Shown one piece after another: positions 29,601 through 39,184 of a stretch of 64,000 nucleotides of DNA; position 1 is the stretch's first letter, and every line of letters begins with the position of its first letter. The notes below the pieces were generated by a model. It saw only the letters and a program-made list of their open reading frames with translations. It ran no database searches and had not been told where the DNA came from. The stretch spans positions 20,961 through 84,960 of the forward strand of contig NZ_JAIVKI010000020.1 in NCBI RefSeq assembly GCF_020524905.1, read 5' to 3'. A program made the translations under genes and the position numbers. The stretch comes from Microbulbifer variabilis. Lineage in GTDB: Bacteria; Pseudomonadota; Gammaproteobacteria; Pseudomonadales; Cellvibrionaceae.

Positions 29601-32600
29601 CAGTCACTCGGCTCGGGCGACCGAGCAGGTCGTACTCCATTTCAGACCATAGGCGGGTATCACCAGAGAAATAAGGCTCACTGGCAAACTTCACCCGGCC
29701 CAGGTTATCGTATTCTTTATCGGTATAGATTTTACTGTTGAAGCCCTTGGTTTCAGTTCTTATAGAACGCCCAAGTACGTCGAAGTATTCCCTACTCCAG
29801 CTACCGGTACTGCTGTGAGTAGTCACCATATATTGTGCACCGGCCGGGCAGCCGATTACACAACGCTCATAATCTGTCAGTTTATCTGCACCGGTATTGC
29901 TCTGGCTGACGGTTTCACGGCCAAACTTATCGTAGGCAAACACGGTTTCCAGCCCATTCATCCCTTTAACTTCCAACGGAGCGCCAAAGTGATTGCGGGA
30001 AACTACCCTTTCGGTTAGGTGGTCGAGGGCATTGTAGCTTTCAAACACATAGCGGCCGGAAAGGTCATACACCGTTCTTGCACTGCGCGCGGTTTCGCCG
30101 GGAGCCGTTACCGTCTTCTTAACAACATTGCCAAAATCGTCATACTCGTAGTCGATGGTCTGTTTGTACTCTGGCCTATTGGGCTCAATAACCTCGCTTT
30201 TCAAAAGACCTTTATGTACGCCTGATGAATAATAAGTAAAGGCTGATTCCCTGATATGGCTGGACATACCGGGTCGGGTACTAGTCACTTTTGTAGAAGT
30301 GAGGCGGCCTTTTTCTTTTTCCCAAACGGTGCTGCCATAAGTATTTTGAATTTTCTTGACAAACTCCTCGCCGGAGACACCCTCTTTTGTGACAACATCA
30401 ATACTTAGCGCATTGCCATAGGCATCGTAACTGTTTGTGGTGGTAACGCTTTGCAGCAATTCTCCCTGTGTACTACCCGCATCCTTTAAGTCATAAGTTT
30501 CTTCCACCGCTTCGTAAATATAGGGTTGGTAAGGTGGCAGAGGTTTCCCGCTACCATTCCATCCCTGTAAACGCCAATTGTTGGTCGCCCGGCTGAGTAG
30601 CTGCCCTTCGGCTGTACGAGTTTCGGTCTTTAACGGCATGCCCACAAAGGGGAAGTCCTGGCGGTAAGTGGTTTCTGTTACCACCCCGGTCTGATCATCA
30701 GTGTTGCTGATTTTCTGGAAACCCAGCATACCCCGGCCGGCAGCCTGGAGTTTCATCTGATGGTAGTGGTAGGACACAGAACTAAAGGCGGATTGGTCTA
30801 CAGAACCCGGTGATGCAGCGGCGGCGGGGGCAGAACTCTCCACCTTAGCAACCAGGTACATAGGGCTAAGGATATCCAATACCGGCTTATCTTTACCTAA
30901 AGTGTGGCTATCCGCAGGCAGGTCCCAATCGCCATTCAGTGCGGTATAGAAAGCTTTACTACTACCTTCCGTTTCCATATCCAGACGGGAATAGAGCTCA
31001 TCGCGTCGCATGTTCTGATAACTGATATTGGTAACATTACCAAGGCCATTATCGATCTTATTAATAACATTGCGCGGAATATTCTTATATTGCGAATCGC
31101 GGTTATTATCCAGGCGGGTATACACTTTACCGCTAGAGGCATCATAGCGGTGATAATCGGCCTCTCCATCGCCATTCGTGTCCGCAAACCACACCATATC
31201 ATTAGCAGTTATATCGCCACAATCTGTAGAGCTGCCCGAACAAGGAAAGAGATGATCAAAAATTCTGCGATCAGCATAGTCAATAAAATTACCGGTATTT
31301 TGATCAAAGAAGCGAACTACAACATCATTGTAGGGAGCAGAAACCGGCCAGACAAAATCCTGGTAACCATCATTATTCAAGTCGACAAAAGACCCTTTAC
31401 TACCACCGAGGAGCCCCAGATCGGTAAAGCCTGTCCCAGTGCTGAGCTTGCTATAAAAACTCCCTGAGTTTCCAGGGTAGGCAACATCCGTGAGACCGTC
31501 GCCATTAATATCGATCGCAATGGGGCTTTTTGAAGTATTTGTCGTCGAGAATACACCAATAGAGCGGAATTCCTTTGCCTCTTGATCAAATACTGCGGCT
31601 TCAAATCCAGCAGAAGTTGCCACCAGGATATCCATGGCGCCATCGCCATTAAAGTCCCCCAGGGTATCTGGTACGCGGCCGCTAGCCTTCATGCTGGCAG
31701 CGCCAGAAATATTCAGAGGATAACTGGTGTATTCATCACTGAACTTGTAATAACGATAAGATGAAGCATCTTCCTCTCCTGAAGGCTCCAACAGTCGAAC
31801 GCCTACTTTCGCTCCAGAACTGCTGCTATAACTAACGGAGATATAATCAGCCAGACCATCGCCGTTAAAATCGGCAAATATGGCATCTTTATTTGATCTG
31901 CCGGTATTAATCGGTACGGAATTCAGCCTCCAGCTTTTATTGCCGCTGTCGTATCGACTCAGGAAGACCAGCCAATATCCAGCAGGGAAACCATAATTAG
32001 AACGAGGATTATATATCGCCAGATCATGGCGACCGTCACCATTATAATCCAATACCCTTATAGAGAACCCTGAATCAACATTGGCGCCGGTAAAGTATTC
32101 GGAGGTAAAAACGCCGCCAATGAAGTCCTGCTTTATAAATACTGAACCATAGGAAATCGCATATTTAACGCGAATATCCGTATCGCTCCCATCATCCGCG
32201 TACCCTTCGATCCAGACGATATCTTGCTTGCCATCGCCATTAAAATCTGCGTATTTATAATCAGATAGAAAACGGTGCTTAGTAGGAGAGAAATCAATAG
32301 CTTCAGACTTACTTCCATATTGGTGCCACGGCGCCTGTAGCCATTCGAAACTGATCGCAGGGAGACAACTAGAACCTACACACTCCTGCAATGAGGTCAG
32401 TAAGGAAGTTCTATCATTATATTCTTCCCTGGGAATGAAGGGCAGGACTGGGTTATATCCCAGGTTGTACTCGCGAATCACTTTGCCATTGGATCTGGAG
32501 GTAATTTTTTCCAAGCGCTTAGTGGTTTTGAGTTCATAGCCTGCGGTATAGCCCCGAAGGTGCTCCGGGCGATCTTCATAGAAAAATGCCACTTCCGCTT

Positions 32601-33822
32601 CATAGGAACCCGAACCATAAGCATAACGGATAGACCGTACACGATGTCCCGACTCCGAATCGCCCTCATACAAGAATTCGATAGGGTTACCGACGCTATC
32701 CTCAAAACGATTTTGGGCCCAAGTGAGTACATTGCTACCTGCAAGTTGCTTGGAGTCACTACTATTACCGTAGTAACTAACTGATCCATCCTTACGCTCC
32801 ACCTTAAAATACGACGGCTTGCCAAGACTGCCACCTATTGAAGTGACAGTGGCAAAAGAATCCATCTCAGTTTTGTATACCGCACCCACAGCGCCATATT
32901 GAGAGCCGCTCACTTGTATTAAGCGCTGCCCATCCAGGCAAAATCTATCTGACTCGGTCCAGTTAATAGGACCAACATTACCGTCAATTGACAATGTCTG
33001 GCGACAACGGGAAATTCCAGAAAGACCACCAATAGCCCAGCCTTTACCAACCAGGCCATTGCCACCACTACTGCTATAGTTCAGTGAAATCTCGGGTACA
33101 ACTCCCGCTGTACCTGCGGCAGTGGCTATTGGGAAGGAGTAGGTTGCCGCGCCGGATTCATTAACACGGAATTGACCACCAGAGGCCCCCGCCATATTAG
33201 GCGATTGGATATTGGCAGGGGTGGAATATTCACCAAAAGCACCGGACTCATCTGCATGGAAAACAAAATCCCCCGCAGTGATATCGTCCTTCCCATCATC
33301 ATTCTTATCCTGCACCACCACAGAGTCGACTCCCACACTGGCGAGGATTGCTGCAGCATAAGCAATTGTGTCATCACTATTATCGGTAGAGAGAGTTTGA
33401 ACAAGCGCTGGCAAGCCATTTCCCTGAGCATGAATAACCAGGGGCATGGAGGCAAGAAGGAGTAAATCTGTTGCACCGTCACCATTAAAATCACCCAACA
33501 GCGAAAGGTTTTCTTCTAATCGCTCAAGGTTTGCAATTTCTAGTTCGGTTAGGGTCTCTTCCACAGGATCTTCATAACTCTCCTTGTCTTTTCTTAAGTA
33601 CAAAACAAAGTTTGGAAGCTGCGGCATTACCAGGGGAGTAATTATGTCTCCATGGATAAGTATAATTGGGCGGTTATACTCGAAGTAAAGATCTTCACGC
33701 CCATCATCGTTGATATCTCCTTGATAAATGGTATACCCATTTTTTTGTATTCCCGAAGTAGCAGCCACTGCAGAAGAAAAAGTGGCACAAAGCACCAACA
33801 AGAAGAAATAAGAAACGCGCAT
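26599..33822 (-). CDS. Secreted SpvB/Rhs-repeat protein with JAMM-like C-terminal domain (polymorphic toxin)
   Basis: A 2407-residue protein with a Sec signal peptide (about 1-22). FG-GAP/VCBS-type calcium motifs follow (DINDDGREDLY near 35, DFNGDGATDLLLL near 115, more at 530-900), then an SpvB-like segment near 214-272 (GVVPEISLNYSSSGGNG), Rhs/YD repeats (about 1150-1900) and an Rhs-associated core (RGYTGHEMLDEVGLIHMNG, YNRYSYVRNNPLNASDPSG, ending near 2034). The variable C-terminal 375 residues contain a glycine/alanine-rich stretch and then a JAMM-like set: E2286, H2333-Y-H2335, S2342 and D2345 (NHYHPNNLGFSGRD). This suggests a metallopeptidase-type tip, like DUF4329/Tox-JAB domains of polymorphic toxins (inference). 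Overlaps a small lipoprotein. Confidence 0.9.
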   Translation of the reverse strand: MRVSYFFLLVLCATFSSAVAATSGIQKNGYTIYQGDINDDGREDLYFEYNRPIILIHGDIITPLVMPQLPNFVLYLRKDKESYEDPVEETLTELEIANLERLEENLSLLGDFNGDGATDLLLLASMPLVIHAQGNGLPALVQTLSTDNSDDTIAYAAAILASVGVDSVVVQDKNDDGKDDITAGDFVFHADESGAFGEYSTPANIQSPNMAGASGGQFRVNESGAATYSFPIATAAGTAGVVPEISLNYSSSGGNGLVGKGWAIGGLSGISRCRQTLSIDGNVGPINWTESDRFCLDGQRLIQVSGSQYGAVGAVYKTEMDSFATVTSIGGSLGKPSYFKVERKDGSVSYYGNSSDSKQLAGSNVLTWAQNRFEDSVGNPIEFLYEGDSESGHRVRSIRYAYGSGSYEAEVAFFYEDRPEHLRGYTAGYELKTTKRLEKITSRSNGKVIREYNLGYNPVLPFIPREEYNDRTSLLTSLQECVGSSCLPAISFEWLQAPWHQYGSKSEAIDFSPTKHRFLSDYKYADFNGDGKQDIVWIEGYADDGSDTDIRVKYAISYGSVFIKQDFIGGVFTSEYFTGANVDSGFSIRVLDYNGDGRHDLAIYNPRSNYGFPAGYWLVFLSRYDSGNKSWRLNSVPINTGRSNKDAIFADFNGDGLADYISVSYSSSSGAKVGVRLLEPSGEEDASSYRYYKFSDEYTSYPLNISGAASMKASGRVPDTLGDFNGDGAMDILVATSAGFEAAVFDQEAKEFRSIGVFSTTNTSKSPIAIDINGDGLTDVAYPGNSGSFYSKLSTGTGFTDLGLLGGSKGSFVDLNNDGYQDFVWPVSAPYNDVVVRFFDQNTGNFIDYADRRIFDHLFPCSGSSTDCGDITANDMVWFADTNGDGEADYHRYDASSGKVYTRLDNNRDSQYKNIPRNVINKIDNGLGNVTNISYQNMRRDELYSRLDMETEGSSKAFYTALNGDWDLPADSHTLGKDKPVLDILSPMYLVAKVESSAPAAAASPGSVDQSAFSSVSYHYHQMKLQAAGRGMLGFQKISNTDDQTGVVTETTYRQDFPFVGMPLKTETRTAEGQLLSRATNNWRLQGWNGSGKPLPPYQPYIYEAVEETYDLKDAGSTQGELLQSVTTTNSYDAYGNALSIDVVTKEGVSGEEFVKKIQNTYGSTVWEKEKGRLTSTKVTSTRPGMSSHIRESAFTYYSSGVHKGLLKSEVIEPNRPEYKQTIDYEYDDFGNVVKKTVTAPGETARSARTVYDLSGRYVFESYNALDHLTERVVSRNHFGAPLEVKGMNGLETVFAYDKFGRETVSQSNTGADKLTDYERCVIGCPAGAQYMVTTHSSTGSWSREYFDVLGRSIRTETKGFNSKIYTDKEYDNLGRVKFASEPYFSGDTRLWSEMEYDLLGRPSRVTAPDDSVSSMTYSGFKTITTNDKGQQKTEIKNVAGELVEVIDAIDGRLTYEYDSQGNLHKAKSWGKANTAGAHIDEGDGLSYPIVVTIEYDDLGRKVRMDDPDKGEWHYEYTGFGELKKQTSANGHTVELTYDLLGRQSTRIEKLKGSSKPSSDVSWLYDSATNGLGQVEMVMDSVSGYQAVYQYDQVGRNHIQAVDVDGAGAQPSYVTTTVFDGHGRVEYSYDALDSMLDGGKSGTQNFYNAYGYLYKVVDLATGDLIQEVKAQTARGQLKEQLLGNGATTSYSYEADTGRLTNQTSTVLGTFGIQNISYQWDTLGNLTSRHNQSGSKDLRESFCYDKLNRLIKTHVGSSNFSCSGLSASEQDIRYNAIGNIIYKAGVGEYVYGENGAGPHAVTTAGSVSYNYDLNGNMTSDGFDGGRTISYTTFDKASVIKKGNNTTEFLYDPSHSRYYRKDTNSSNGEVTETWYIGGIERIQKSSKPNEIEWKRHLVGTAVYTVKTDKEFKVLSIDKLFLYKDHLGSMDLITDKAGKVVQEMSFDAWGQRRNSANWNALSLTALSNFDHSRTTRGYTGHEMLDEVGLIHMNGRIYEPRLGRFMQADPFIQAAADTQMYNRYSYVRNNPLNASDPSGYFSLRKLLSPMQMVFKAIGPQWSGILNAVASMACGPYAPLCAAAGAYDMTMAFGGSYSDAFKSAVIAGVSSFAFQKIGDFFSNCSSCAATSGSGAFGTDLTYQAFAAKVAANAITGGVMSVLQGGKFGHGFVSAGVSTAAGPLVGNIGSGAGQFVVGTVVGGTVTRLTGGKFANGAVTAAFVFAVSSMGGGGDEIVTTGDGSGKSNGVVAKPVFFDENGDPLSLHLSLDEALQAGETAAQNARLAAGTDHEYGVATILGHVNGDGVQTFYNSAPVTSYTNQSITWNTTGLKGLVALNHYHPNNLGFSGRDKQTYRLYRGNREHFRGVFMFDDKGNHMYGPRSPGFFGSRAHSCGDSSATSWSCPVMGEGWKR

Positions 33823-34499
33823 AACTATCTCTATAAAGATATCAACAGGGTCAATCTTTTAAGGCAAGAAAATGGAAATTTATACCTTATTAAAATGCTT
33901 CAGAAGTATTTTTTTTCAGTTCAATCTTCATGAGCAGTCAATCTCAGAACGCAGTATTCCCCATGAAATACACCACGCCCAAGAAAGACGCGGAGTATAA
34001 TAGTCGTATGTTTTTCAAACAAACCAAAAGTTCGCAAATAAATTTATTTAGACTAGCTAGTCGAGAAAGAAAGGTAAATTATTTTATTTAAATATAATAA
34101 AGGGGTTAATAGTAACAATATAAATTTTATAAAAAGAAAATAATCCTAAAAATCAGGTATTGAAATGTGAAAGAAAAGTTCAAATTTTTTGTGACTCAAT
34201 TAAGCACTCCATCACCCACTATCTTTAGATCACCTTCACTACGAAAACCTAAACCACCTACACCGAACAAAGGAACAATAAAAACTAATCTCAAGAACTA
34301 ACAGAAAACAATCTCCCAATTAAAGTTAAAGGAAGAGAGTTTATTGAGGAAAATTTTACGAGAATTAACTAAACAAAAGGTTATTCAGCTAAAGCGGAGA
34401 TAGGAGGGCCACCAGCCATCATGCTTAAATGAAAACTTAAACACTAAAGCTAGTCATATTAGCTGAGGGGAACCAGTATCTAGTGATATATCTGATTTA
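33823..34499. other. AT-rich intergenic region upstream of the Rhs gene
   Basis: About 680 bases of very AT-rich DNA with poly-A and poly-T runs and no supported gene. It holds the Rhs promoter on the minus strand and the end of the SMP-30 gene. The base composition contrasts with the neighbouring gad genes and suggests the Rhs block is acquired DNA. Confidence 0.4.
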
Positions 34500-35399
34500 T
34501 CACCCACGTAAGACTGTCACCTTAGGACGATATAGGTCCCTACCACGACATTTGAGATTTAACCATTCCAGGCAGCCAGCATCCAAAACCGTCACCACCG
34601 CCCCACCCTTATCATCCTCACAAAATGCGATATTAGTTGGGCGCATCCCGCAGGTAGTTATGCGCTCGACTATCTTGCCATCACAATCGAGAACGCTCAC
34701 ATTACCCTGGCCAAATACGGCACAGTAAAGACGGCCATCATCACCAAAAGCCATTCCATCTGGCCCACTAAAACCATCAGGAGATCCCAAGATGACATTG
34801 CCAAAAAGCTCGGCTTCAATGGGTACTTGAGAGGTGAGATCATATCGATAAATATTTCCTGTTACAGTTTCGCTTACATATAGCCGTTTATCGACATCAA
34901 ATGCGATTCCATTTGCGAAAGACAAACCGGCGTCTATTAGCCTTAGGATGTGGCCATTACGGGGGTCAATTTCAAATACCCTTCCGTCATATTGACATTG
35001 CCTGAAGTCAGCACGAACTACCTGCCCCTCGACAAACTTATCTGGATCAATGCCAGAATCAGTCATATAGAGCAAGCCATTTTTTCCAAACGCTAAATCA
35101 TTTGGCCAAAGATAGGGACGATCCTTAGGCCCTTCATAAATATTAAGCACCTTACCATCGGGCTTCATACGCACCAATTTTTTACCCCCTCCTCCGGCTA
35201 TCCACAGATTGCCATCACCATCGATTGCCATGCCGTTGGGACGCCAACCTGGATGCCCTACCAGTTGATATCGCCCATGTTTATCAATACGGCTCACACA
35301 ATTGCGCGCATTCGACATTTCGGCAATATATACTTGTCCGTCAGGTAAACAGACTGGTCCTTCCGGTTCCTGCAAATCACTGTAAAGTATGCGCCTTTC
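34500..35399 (-). CDS. SMP-30/gluconolactonase-family protein
   Basis: A 299-residue six-bladed beta-propeller of the SMP-30/LRE group, hydrolysing lactones of sugar acids or related esters with a divalent metal. Metal-ligand regions are visible: the glutamate in LQEPEGPVCLPDG, the asparagine in WPNDLAFGKNGLLYM, and the aspartate in GSPDGFSGPDGMAFGDDG. ATG 35399 was chosen; a TTG at 35435 would add 12 residues. It follows the glutamate decarboxylase gene by 118 bases on the same strand, so it may be co-expressed, but an inverted repeat lies between. Confidence 0.82.
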   Translation of the reverse strand, partial: ERRILYSDLQEPEGPVCLPDGQVYIAEMSNARNCVSRIDKHGRYQLVGHPGWRPNGMAIDGDGNLWIAGGGGKKLVRMKPDGKVLNIYEGPKDRPYLWPNDLAFGKNGLLYMTDSGIDPDKFVEGQVVRADFRQCQYDGRVFEIDPRNGHILRLIDAGLSFANGIAFDVDKRLYVSETVTGNIYRYDLTSQVPIEAELFGNVILGSPDGFSGPDGMAFGDDGRLYCAVFGQGNVSVLDCDGKIVERITTCGMRPTNIAFCEDDKGGAVVTVLDAGCLEWLNLKCRGRDLYRPKVTVLRG

Positions 35400-35458
35400 C
35401 ATAGAATTCACCGTACAATTCAATCTACGTAGCAACTCGAATTAAAGAGCTTTACTCT

Positions 35459-35498
35459 AATGATTAACTCGCATTAATAGAGCAATCGATTAATCATT
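35459..35498. promoter_or_regulatory. Inverted repeat upstream of the SMP-30 gene
   Basis: AATGATTAA (35459-35467) and TTAATCATT (35490-35498) are perfect 9-bp inverted arms with a 22-base spacer, in the gap between the decarboxylase stop and the SMP-30 start. It could be an operator or a weak hairpin. No T-tract follows. Confidence 0.35.
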
Positions 35499-35517
35499 GT
35501 CGATAGTCCTCCAGCAA

Positions 35518-36909
35518 TTAACACTTACTCGTTGCCACCTTATGGGGATCATGCAGTTTTGGAGGTGTAGCATTTCCACCATGTTGCTCCAACCATTCAC
35601 ACGCGTGAATAATGTCATCAGCCAGGCCATTGATAGCATTCAGGTTTAAATGTGGGCGCACCACGATACGCAAGGAATTTACCGATTGAGCATTGGGAGG
35701 CATTGAATAGGCCGACAACACCCAACCCCGTTCACGTACCTTGTCAGATATATCGTATTCATTAAAATTAGTAATTTTATCATTCAAGGTCATTGCGACC
35801 ACAGGAATACGCTGGGTTTTGTTCATAATCTCGAAGTAACCGCTATCCACCAACCTACTGCGTAAAGTCTGAGCATTAGACAGAGTGTGCGACATAATAT
35901 CTCTATATCCCTTAAAGCCCAGACGAATAAAATTGTAATATTGATAAGCAACAGGTGACGCATTTCTACTGAAATTTAATGTGGCCGTGGGCATTTCACC
36001 GCCCAGATAATTGACATAGAACATTAAATCTTCATCGAAGACTGACCGCTCACGGAAAATTACCCAGCCCAACCCCGGCGGTACCAAACCAAATTTATGC
36101 CCCGAGGCATTAATGGATTTCACCCGTGGCAGTCGAAAATCCCAGTGATAGTTTGGATATAAAAATGGATTTACAAATCCCCCAGAAGCACCATCAATAT
36201 GCATGGGAATGTCATGGCCGGTTTTCTCCTGGTGGCGATCCAGCCAGTTATGAATTGCACGAAAGGAATCATCTTCCCCGGTAAAAGTCTGCCCGGCAAT
36301 CGCCACCACGGCGATGGTATTTTCATCAACCAACTCATCCAGATGTTCGCTGTTAAAGCGATAGTGCCCAGGCTTTAGGGGAGCTATACGCGGTTCCACA
36401 TCGAAGTAGCGCATAAACTTTTCCCAAACGATTTGAACATTGGCTCCGGTAACCAGGTTTGGTCTGGATGTATTCTTACCAGCTTTCTCCCTCTGTTTGC
36501 GCCAATTCCATTTGTGAGCTAAGCCCGCCAGCATACAGGCCTCAGAAGAACCAATGGTGGCTGCACCATAAGGCTCCACACCTTTGGGCCCATTCCACAG
36601 TTCATGCAGCCATCGCACCATACGCGCTTCCATGGCGAATAACTGTGGGTACATATCGTGGTCGATATAGTTCTTCAAGTAGTGATTCTTGGCTACATCG
36701 AAAGCTTCTGGCTCAGTAAAGGTAGTAACAAAAGAGGAGAGATTCATAGCCGGTTTGGCATCAGACCAGGTTTCGCTGGTCACTATGGATTCCGCTGCAT
36801 AAGCTGAGATGCTATCCCTGGGAAAGTGATCCTCGGGGATATCCTCATTATATTCATCAAAGAACATATCGAATGGAGACTTCTGTTTCACGACCGACCT
36901 CCTTGTCAC
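35518..36909 (-). CDS. gadB: Glutamate decarboxylase (PLP-dependent)
   Basis: A 463-residue group II PLP decarboxylase that converts L-glutamate to GABA while consuming a proton. Signatures are the N-terminal YIDHDMYPQLFAMEARMVRW, AATIGSSEACMLAGLAHKW (phosphate site), HIDGASGGFVNPFLYP, and the PLP lysine K272 in SINASGHKFGLVPPG. The C-terminus has HDPHKVATSKC. It overlaps the antiporter gene by four bases (ATGA), so the pair is a glutamate/GABA acid-resistance or GABA-production module. Confidence 0.95.
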   Translation of the reverse strand: MTRRSVVKQKSPFDMFFDEYNEDIPEDHFPRDSISAYAAESIVTSETWSDAKPAMNLSSFVTTFTEPEAFDVAKNHYLKNYIDHDMYPQLFAMEARMVRWLHELWNGPKGVEPYGAATIGSSEACMLAGLAHKWNWRKQREKAGKNTSRPNLVTGANVQIVWEKFMRYFDVEPRIAPLKPGHYRFNSEHLDELVDENTIAVVAIAGQTFTGEDDSFRAIHNWLDRHQEKTGHDIPMHIDGASGGFVNPFLYPNYHWDFRLPRVKSINASGHKFGLVPPGLGWVIFRERSVFDEDLMFYVNYLGGEMPTATLNFSRNASPVAYQYYNFIRLGFKGYRDIMSHTLSNAQTLRSRLVDSGYFEIMNKTQRIPVVAMTLNDKITNFNEYDISDKVRERGWVLSAYSMPPNAQSVNSLRIVVRPHLNLNAINGLADDIIHACEWLEQHGGNATPPKLHDPHKVATSKC

Positions 36910-38429
36910 TCGTCAATATCGGAAAATGACTGCTGCCTATGACCACCCTCTTGGCGCCAAGAGGGTTTGCGCAAGTAGAAAATCAGTAACGGAATGACCA
37001 CTGCAATCACAATCCCGGAAAAAACTAAAGCCACGTAAGCTTTGGGGTCGGCAATTGTCAGCTGCTGTGGGGGGAAAAAGGACACCAACAGCGCAAATGA
37101 AACGGCGGCAATGCCAGTGCCAGCGGTAATCCAAACGCCAGTGATTCCACCAGGTATTTTAAAGCTTCTGGGGAGATCTGGCTGGGTGTAACGCAAACGG
37201 ATAACCGCTGCAAACATCAGTAAATACATAATGATATACAGGCTAATCGCCATTACTGAGATCAATACAAAGGCTGTGGAAACGTTATCCACCCAAACAT
37301 AAATGGATGAAATCAGCAAAACAATCAGGCACTGGGTGTAGAGGATATTTTTTTGTACACCGCGGGCATTCTCCCGCTGAAACCAGGGTGGCAGCATGCC
37401 GTCCTGGGCTGTGGCCAGCAGCCCCTTACTGGGCCCAGCCAGCCAGGCCAGAGCTCCCCCCAAAGCCCCATAGGCGATTAACCCTGCCAGAATTTGCACT
37501 GGCCATCCAATACCCAGTAACTGTGAGAACCCCTGGTTGAACGCGGTGAAAAGGCCCGTCTCTATAGAGATCTGCTTATAGGGAAGAATCGCAGAAATAG
37601 CCAGCGCGCCGAGAGTAAAGACCAGAAATGACACTAGGGCGGCAATACCGATCACTATCGGATAACCGCGGCGGGCATTGGGCATTTCGGATACATGGCT
37701 GGCCTGGGCCTCAATGCCAGCAAATGAGAGCAATATTCCTCCAAGAAAGGCAACTGCTCCCAGGCCGGTGATGTGTGGAAACCAGCGCGGATGTGCCTGC
37801 CCTTCCTCCCGTACAGCCACAGCTGGGTCTGTGGCCGCTTCCCAGCCCAGTGGATGTCCCAGCATTACCCAACCTATTGCCAATGCAATGAGAATCACAC
37901 AAGGCATCAGTGTGCCCAGCAAGAACCCATATTTGGTAACCTCTGCCAGAAATTTGGTTCCAGAAAGGGCTACCGCGGTGGCAATTAGGTAGGCAACTAT
38001 ACAAAAGCCGCCAATATAATAAGTGTTACCAGCGAGACTCTGATCACCGAGGGCATAAGCAATGGCTGCCGCTGCAAATCCCAGTTCAGTGGGATACCAG
38101 ACAACACACTCCGCCCATTGCAACCAAATAGCGATAAAACCCACCTTGGGCGTGAAGGCCTCCCCCACCCAGGTATAAACTCCACCGGTACGGTCAGAAA
38201 AGGCACTACCCAATTCGGCGGCCACCAAACCGGCCGGAATTAAAAATAACAGAGCGGAAATGCCAATGTAGAAAAACATCGTCATTTCTTCCTGCGCCAT
38301 CATAGGCAGATTGCGGAGGCTGGTTACGATAGTTGCTGCGGTAAGAAAACCAAGAGCACTTGCAGAGAATATTTTGCGATTGGAAATATCTGGCTGCTGC
38401 GATTCGTCGATCTCACCTCTCACAGCCAA
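36906..38429 (-). CDS. gadC: APC-family glutamate/GABA antiporter-like permease
   Basis: A 507-residue inner-membrane transporter with about 12 helices and the APC superfamily opening ALGFLTAATIVTSLRNLPMM. Helix 1 and helix 6 breaks are visible near GLVAAELGSAFSDRTGGVY and FAGIEAQASHVSEMPNARRG. Coupling to a glutamate decarboxylase (overlap ATGA) supports glutamate-in/GABA-out exchange. The hydrophilic C-terminal tail (about 20 residues) is short compared with the C-plug of E. coli GadC, so pH gating may differ. Confidence 0.88.
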   Translation of the reverse strand: MAVRGEIDESQQPDISNRKIFSASALGFLTAATIVTSLRNLPMMAQEEMTMFFYIGISALLFLIPAGLVAAELGSAFSDRTGGVYTWVGEAFTPKVGFIAIWLQWAECVVWYPTELGFAAAAIAYALGDQSLAGNTYYIGGFCIVAYLIATAVALSGTKFLAEVTKYGFLLGTLMPCVILIALAIGWVMLGHPLGWEAATDPAVAVREEGQAHPRWFPHITGLGAVAFLGGILLSFAGIEAQASHVSEMPNARRGYPIVIGIAALVSFLVFTLGALAISAILPYKQISIETGLFTAFNQGFSQLLGIGWPVQILAGLIAYGALGGALAWLAGPSKGLLATAQDGMLPPWFQRENARGVQKNILYTQCLIVLLISSIYVWVDNVSTAFVLISVMAISLYIIMYLLMFAAVIRLRYTQPDLPRSFKIPGGITGVWITAGTGIAAVSFALLVSFFPPQQLTIADPKAYVALVFSGIVIAVVIPLLIFYLRKPSWRQEGGHRQQSFSDIDE

Positions 38430-38497
38430 TACCCCGCTCTATTAAAGGATACCACCAGGTAAACGCGGCCCGGCACGATAGAGTTTGCCCACTGTTT

Positions 38498-38902
38498 TTA
38501 GGCGCTGACAAGCTTACGGAGCTTAAATATTAAGTAGACACCGGTCATAAATGGGCTAGAAATACAAAAAATAATGAAGGTAGGAATCAGCCAATTTTTC
38601 ATGCCCAGCGTAAACATTAAAACAATAGCGAGAACCGCTGATATCAAACCGAAGATTAGAAGTTTTATTACACGCCCTGCCTGAATAGGATCAGAATATG
38701 CGCGATCAAAACTCGCGAGAAATAGGCCAATCACGCCGAGAAGGCCAAATACATAACAAATAATAATTAAACTATCTTGCCACGAATTATAGCCACCGAT
38801 GAGCTGTTTCGAGATTATGAGAACATACATGCCACTCCCAACTAACATTGGGACTACAGGCAGAATTGAAGAGGTAACTCGTAAATCCATTTCAAGTCTC
38901 AT
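38498..38902 (-). CDS. Hypothetical four-helix membrane protein
   Basis: A protein of about 134 residues with four hydrophobic helices (near residues 15-30, 45-65, 80-102 and 107-125) and short polar loops such as FDRAYSDPIQAGRVIKL. The family is not recognised. It lies just upstream of the antiporter on the same strand, separated by 68 bases. The start is uncertain: GTG 38908, ATG 38902 or ATG 38890. Confidence 0.55.
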   Translation of the reverse strand: MRLEMDLRVTSSILPVVPMLVGSGMYVLIISKQLIGGYNSWQDSLIIICYVFGLLGVIGLFLASFDRAYSDPIQAGRVIKLLIFGLISAVLAIVLMFTLGMKNWLIPTFIIFCISSPFMTGVYLIFKLRKLVSA

Positions 38903-39184
38903 TAGCACTTAACGCTTTTGAGGGAAAATCCTAGCCCACAAAACAATGATCCAAGCCTTCTCCTAGTCATATATAAGCATGTATAGGCATGCACCTTCAC
39001 GACTTGCAGTAACACATCCCTGTATTACTGGGGCGGCAAAATGGTGGGGATCTCTAGAGGACTCCTCACTAAAGGATACTTATCTAATCACTATCGGCCA
39101 GTGTAGATAAATTGGATAATGAATTTTAAACCTTAAAGTATCGAGAGATACCTTGTAGGCGTGAAGAGTATTAAAAGTCGCCTA

